From Anastrepha obliqua (lineage: Eukaryota > Arthropoda > Insecta > Diptera > Tephritidae), in assembly GCF_027943255.1 (NCBI RefSeq), contig NC_072895.1, positions 26,758,001 through 26,822,000 of the forward strand: a DNA stretch of 64,000 nt, read 5' to 3'. Made by a program: the position numbers and the translations under genes. Under the pieces are notes generated by a model, which worked only from the letters and a program-made list of their open reading frames with translations, was not told the DNA's origin and ran no database searches. Positions 62,726-64,000 of the stretch are shown here, in pieces (the stretch's first letter is position 1; every line of letters begins with the position of its first letter).

Positions 62726-64000
62726 AACAGTACTTTAAAAACTAACTCAAATTATTTTAAATTATTTATTAATTATTTAAAAATATTTGCCTAAACTTAT
62801 TGAAAAGCGCAAATACGCAAAAACTCCTCCCATTTCCAGACAAACCAGACCATAAACAGGTGAATTCTCCTCGCCAAACTCACACTTTTAATTATTCCAA
62901 ATGGCGTAATTCTTTATTTATACCCACAGATCCATATATACATCCGTATTTGCAGTAAAACTACATAAATCTACGTAAAACTGTTTGCGCTAATTTCGCT
63001 TATGTACCTCAATCGCTTTTGTGAACTGCATCATTAGTCGGAAATTTCTTGCAAATTCGAATTTGCGTATTTTATGTCAGATACGTCATAAATAACCAGG
63101 TATATTTCGACATGTTTGTGCGTAAATTTGTATTACCTGAGCTGCCATTTTGTTTATGAGTAATTCCTGTGTATATTCAAATGTATTTGTTTAAATTTAT
63201 ATACTCGTATTTCTCTACCCAATCCACTGACTGCTACCCAAAAGTACGTGCGAACTTACTACAACAACTAATCTACTGTTGATTTGATTTCTTTTGCACA
63301 AAAACAAAATTGCTAACGAAATTCTCAAACATTAAACAAATGAGCGAGTGAACGAGTGAACGCAATAATAAACAGGCTCTACAAAGTCTACTAACACCAG
63401 CGTACGTAAAAATGGACGCTACTCTGTAGAAAGAACGAGAAGGTCTCATAAGAGAAGTGGTCGCATACTACTCACTTTTCAAGCGTCAGGTCGCGCTTGT
63501 TCGAGCTACTCACTAATTGCTGCGGCATTGCAAGCCTGTTACTCTCACGCAGATGTAAATAATTAAATAAAATATTGGTGATACTGAGCTGATACTTTCA
63601 TTTTGTCTTAGTGAGATTTTTATAATGAATTTTGTGATAAATTTAGAAGTGGATATCTTGGAAATATGTGATACTGGCGTGTTAATCAAATATTAAAAAT
63701 AAAGAAGTTTAAGCTTTATGCAGAAGAGAAAGGTTTTATGACCAAAATATTATATTAAAGAAGAGGACAGTGACAAAATCGGCAAATTTTTGCAAAATAA
63801 CTCTATTGTATCCGCAAAAAATATTAGTTTCGGGGAAAAAGATATCCATTATTTTCGCGGTAGATGGGTATAGTGGTCGATATCTCGTAAAATAACGATC
63901 AAATAATTTAAAGTTTATGCTCGTTGTCAAGGTGACTTTTCACACTTTCACCAAAATTACTTTGCAATTCTTTATTCGTTCGATTCCATCGTCAACAAAG
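62726..64000. other. Non-repetitive DNA to the window end
   Basis: No transposon match. 63340-63540 is more GC-balanced with GAGTGAACGAGTGAACG and CTCACGCAGATG and may be regulatory, but this is compositional only. Confidence 0.35.

Overview
The window is nuclear DNA of an insect, most likely a higher fly of the Drosophila/tephritid type. The evidence is AT-rich intron and intergenic DNA, short GT-AG introns, (CAA)n/(GTAT)n microsatellites, mariner, R1, jockey-like and RTE elements, and one gene that I recognise as the fly wing-hair gene shavenoid (sha). I see no prokaryotic features, CRISPR array or rRNA. The tephritid placement is inferred from general familiarity with these repeats, not from a search.

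The only host gene I can support is sha, on the + strand. Seven coding exons (20835-20945, 28165-28298, 31310-31412, 31485-31565, 31694-32184, 32263-32553, 32636-36721) join with matching splice phases. They give 1,764 residues of a single-pass membrane protein: a short extracellular domain with four cysteines, one membrane helix, and a very long, disordered, Ser/Pro/His-rich cytoplasmic tail. The exon with the start codon and signal peptide was not found; it lies in the first 20.8 kb or upstream of the window. The 3' UTR follows, with AATAAA signals at 36963, 37070 and 37619. A non-repetitive stretch at 40.9-41.65 kb resembles a promoter plus a non-coding first exon of a further + strand gene, whose coding part is not in the window.

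Much of the rest is transposable-element debris. At 1-20 kb lie mariner-like, R1-clade, jockey-like RNase H and CR1/jockey-like fragments, a TTAA-flanked inverted-repeat element (7145-7878), a tRNA-derived SINE (11696-11990), a nearly full mariner (16239-17525) and a second mariner family (19150-20464). The large sha intron (20.9-28.2 kb) holds RNase H debris, a second full SINE, a mariner-superfamily element with inverted ends (24019-24915), and a jockey-like reverse transcriptase piece with a (CAA)n tail. The 28.3-31.3 kb intron holds a Tc1/mariner-like element (28945-29802) that still encodes an open 199-aa protein lacking the catalytic core. Downstream of sha come R1, mariner, RNase H and foldback elements and a degenerate minisatellite (51.3-52.2 kb).

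The most informative region is 54.4-59.4 kb, where insertions are stacked. A host repeat ('S', intact relative at 60962-61615) was hit by a 447-bp foldback element. It was also hit by a 0.78-kb unclassified repeat ('R', other copies at 12617 and 38144), which in turn received a full-length RTE-clade retrotransposon with an intact 997-codon ORF and a 7-bp target-site duplication.

I found no gene cluster that looks like a new biochemical system. The best candidates for undescribed biology are the R repeat family, the TTAA-type element group sharing an internal motif, the core-less transposase in the sha intron, and the hairpin at 40.6 kb.
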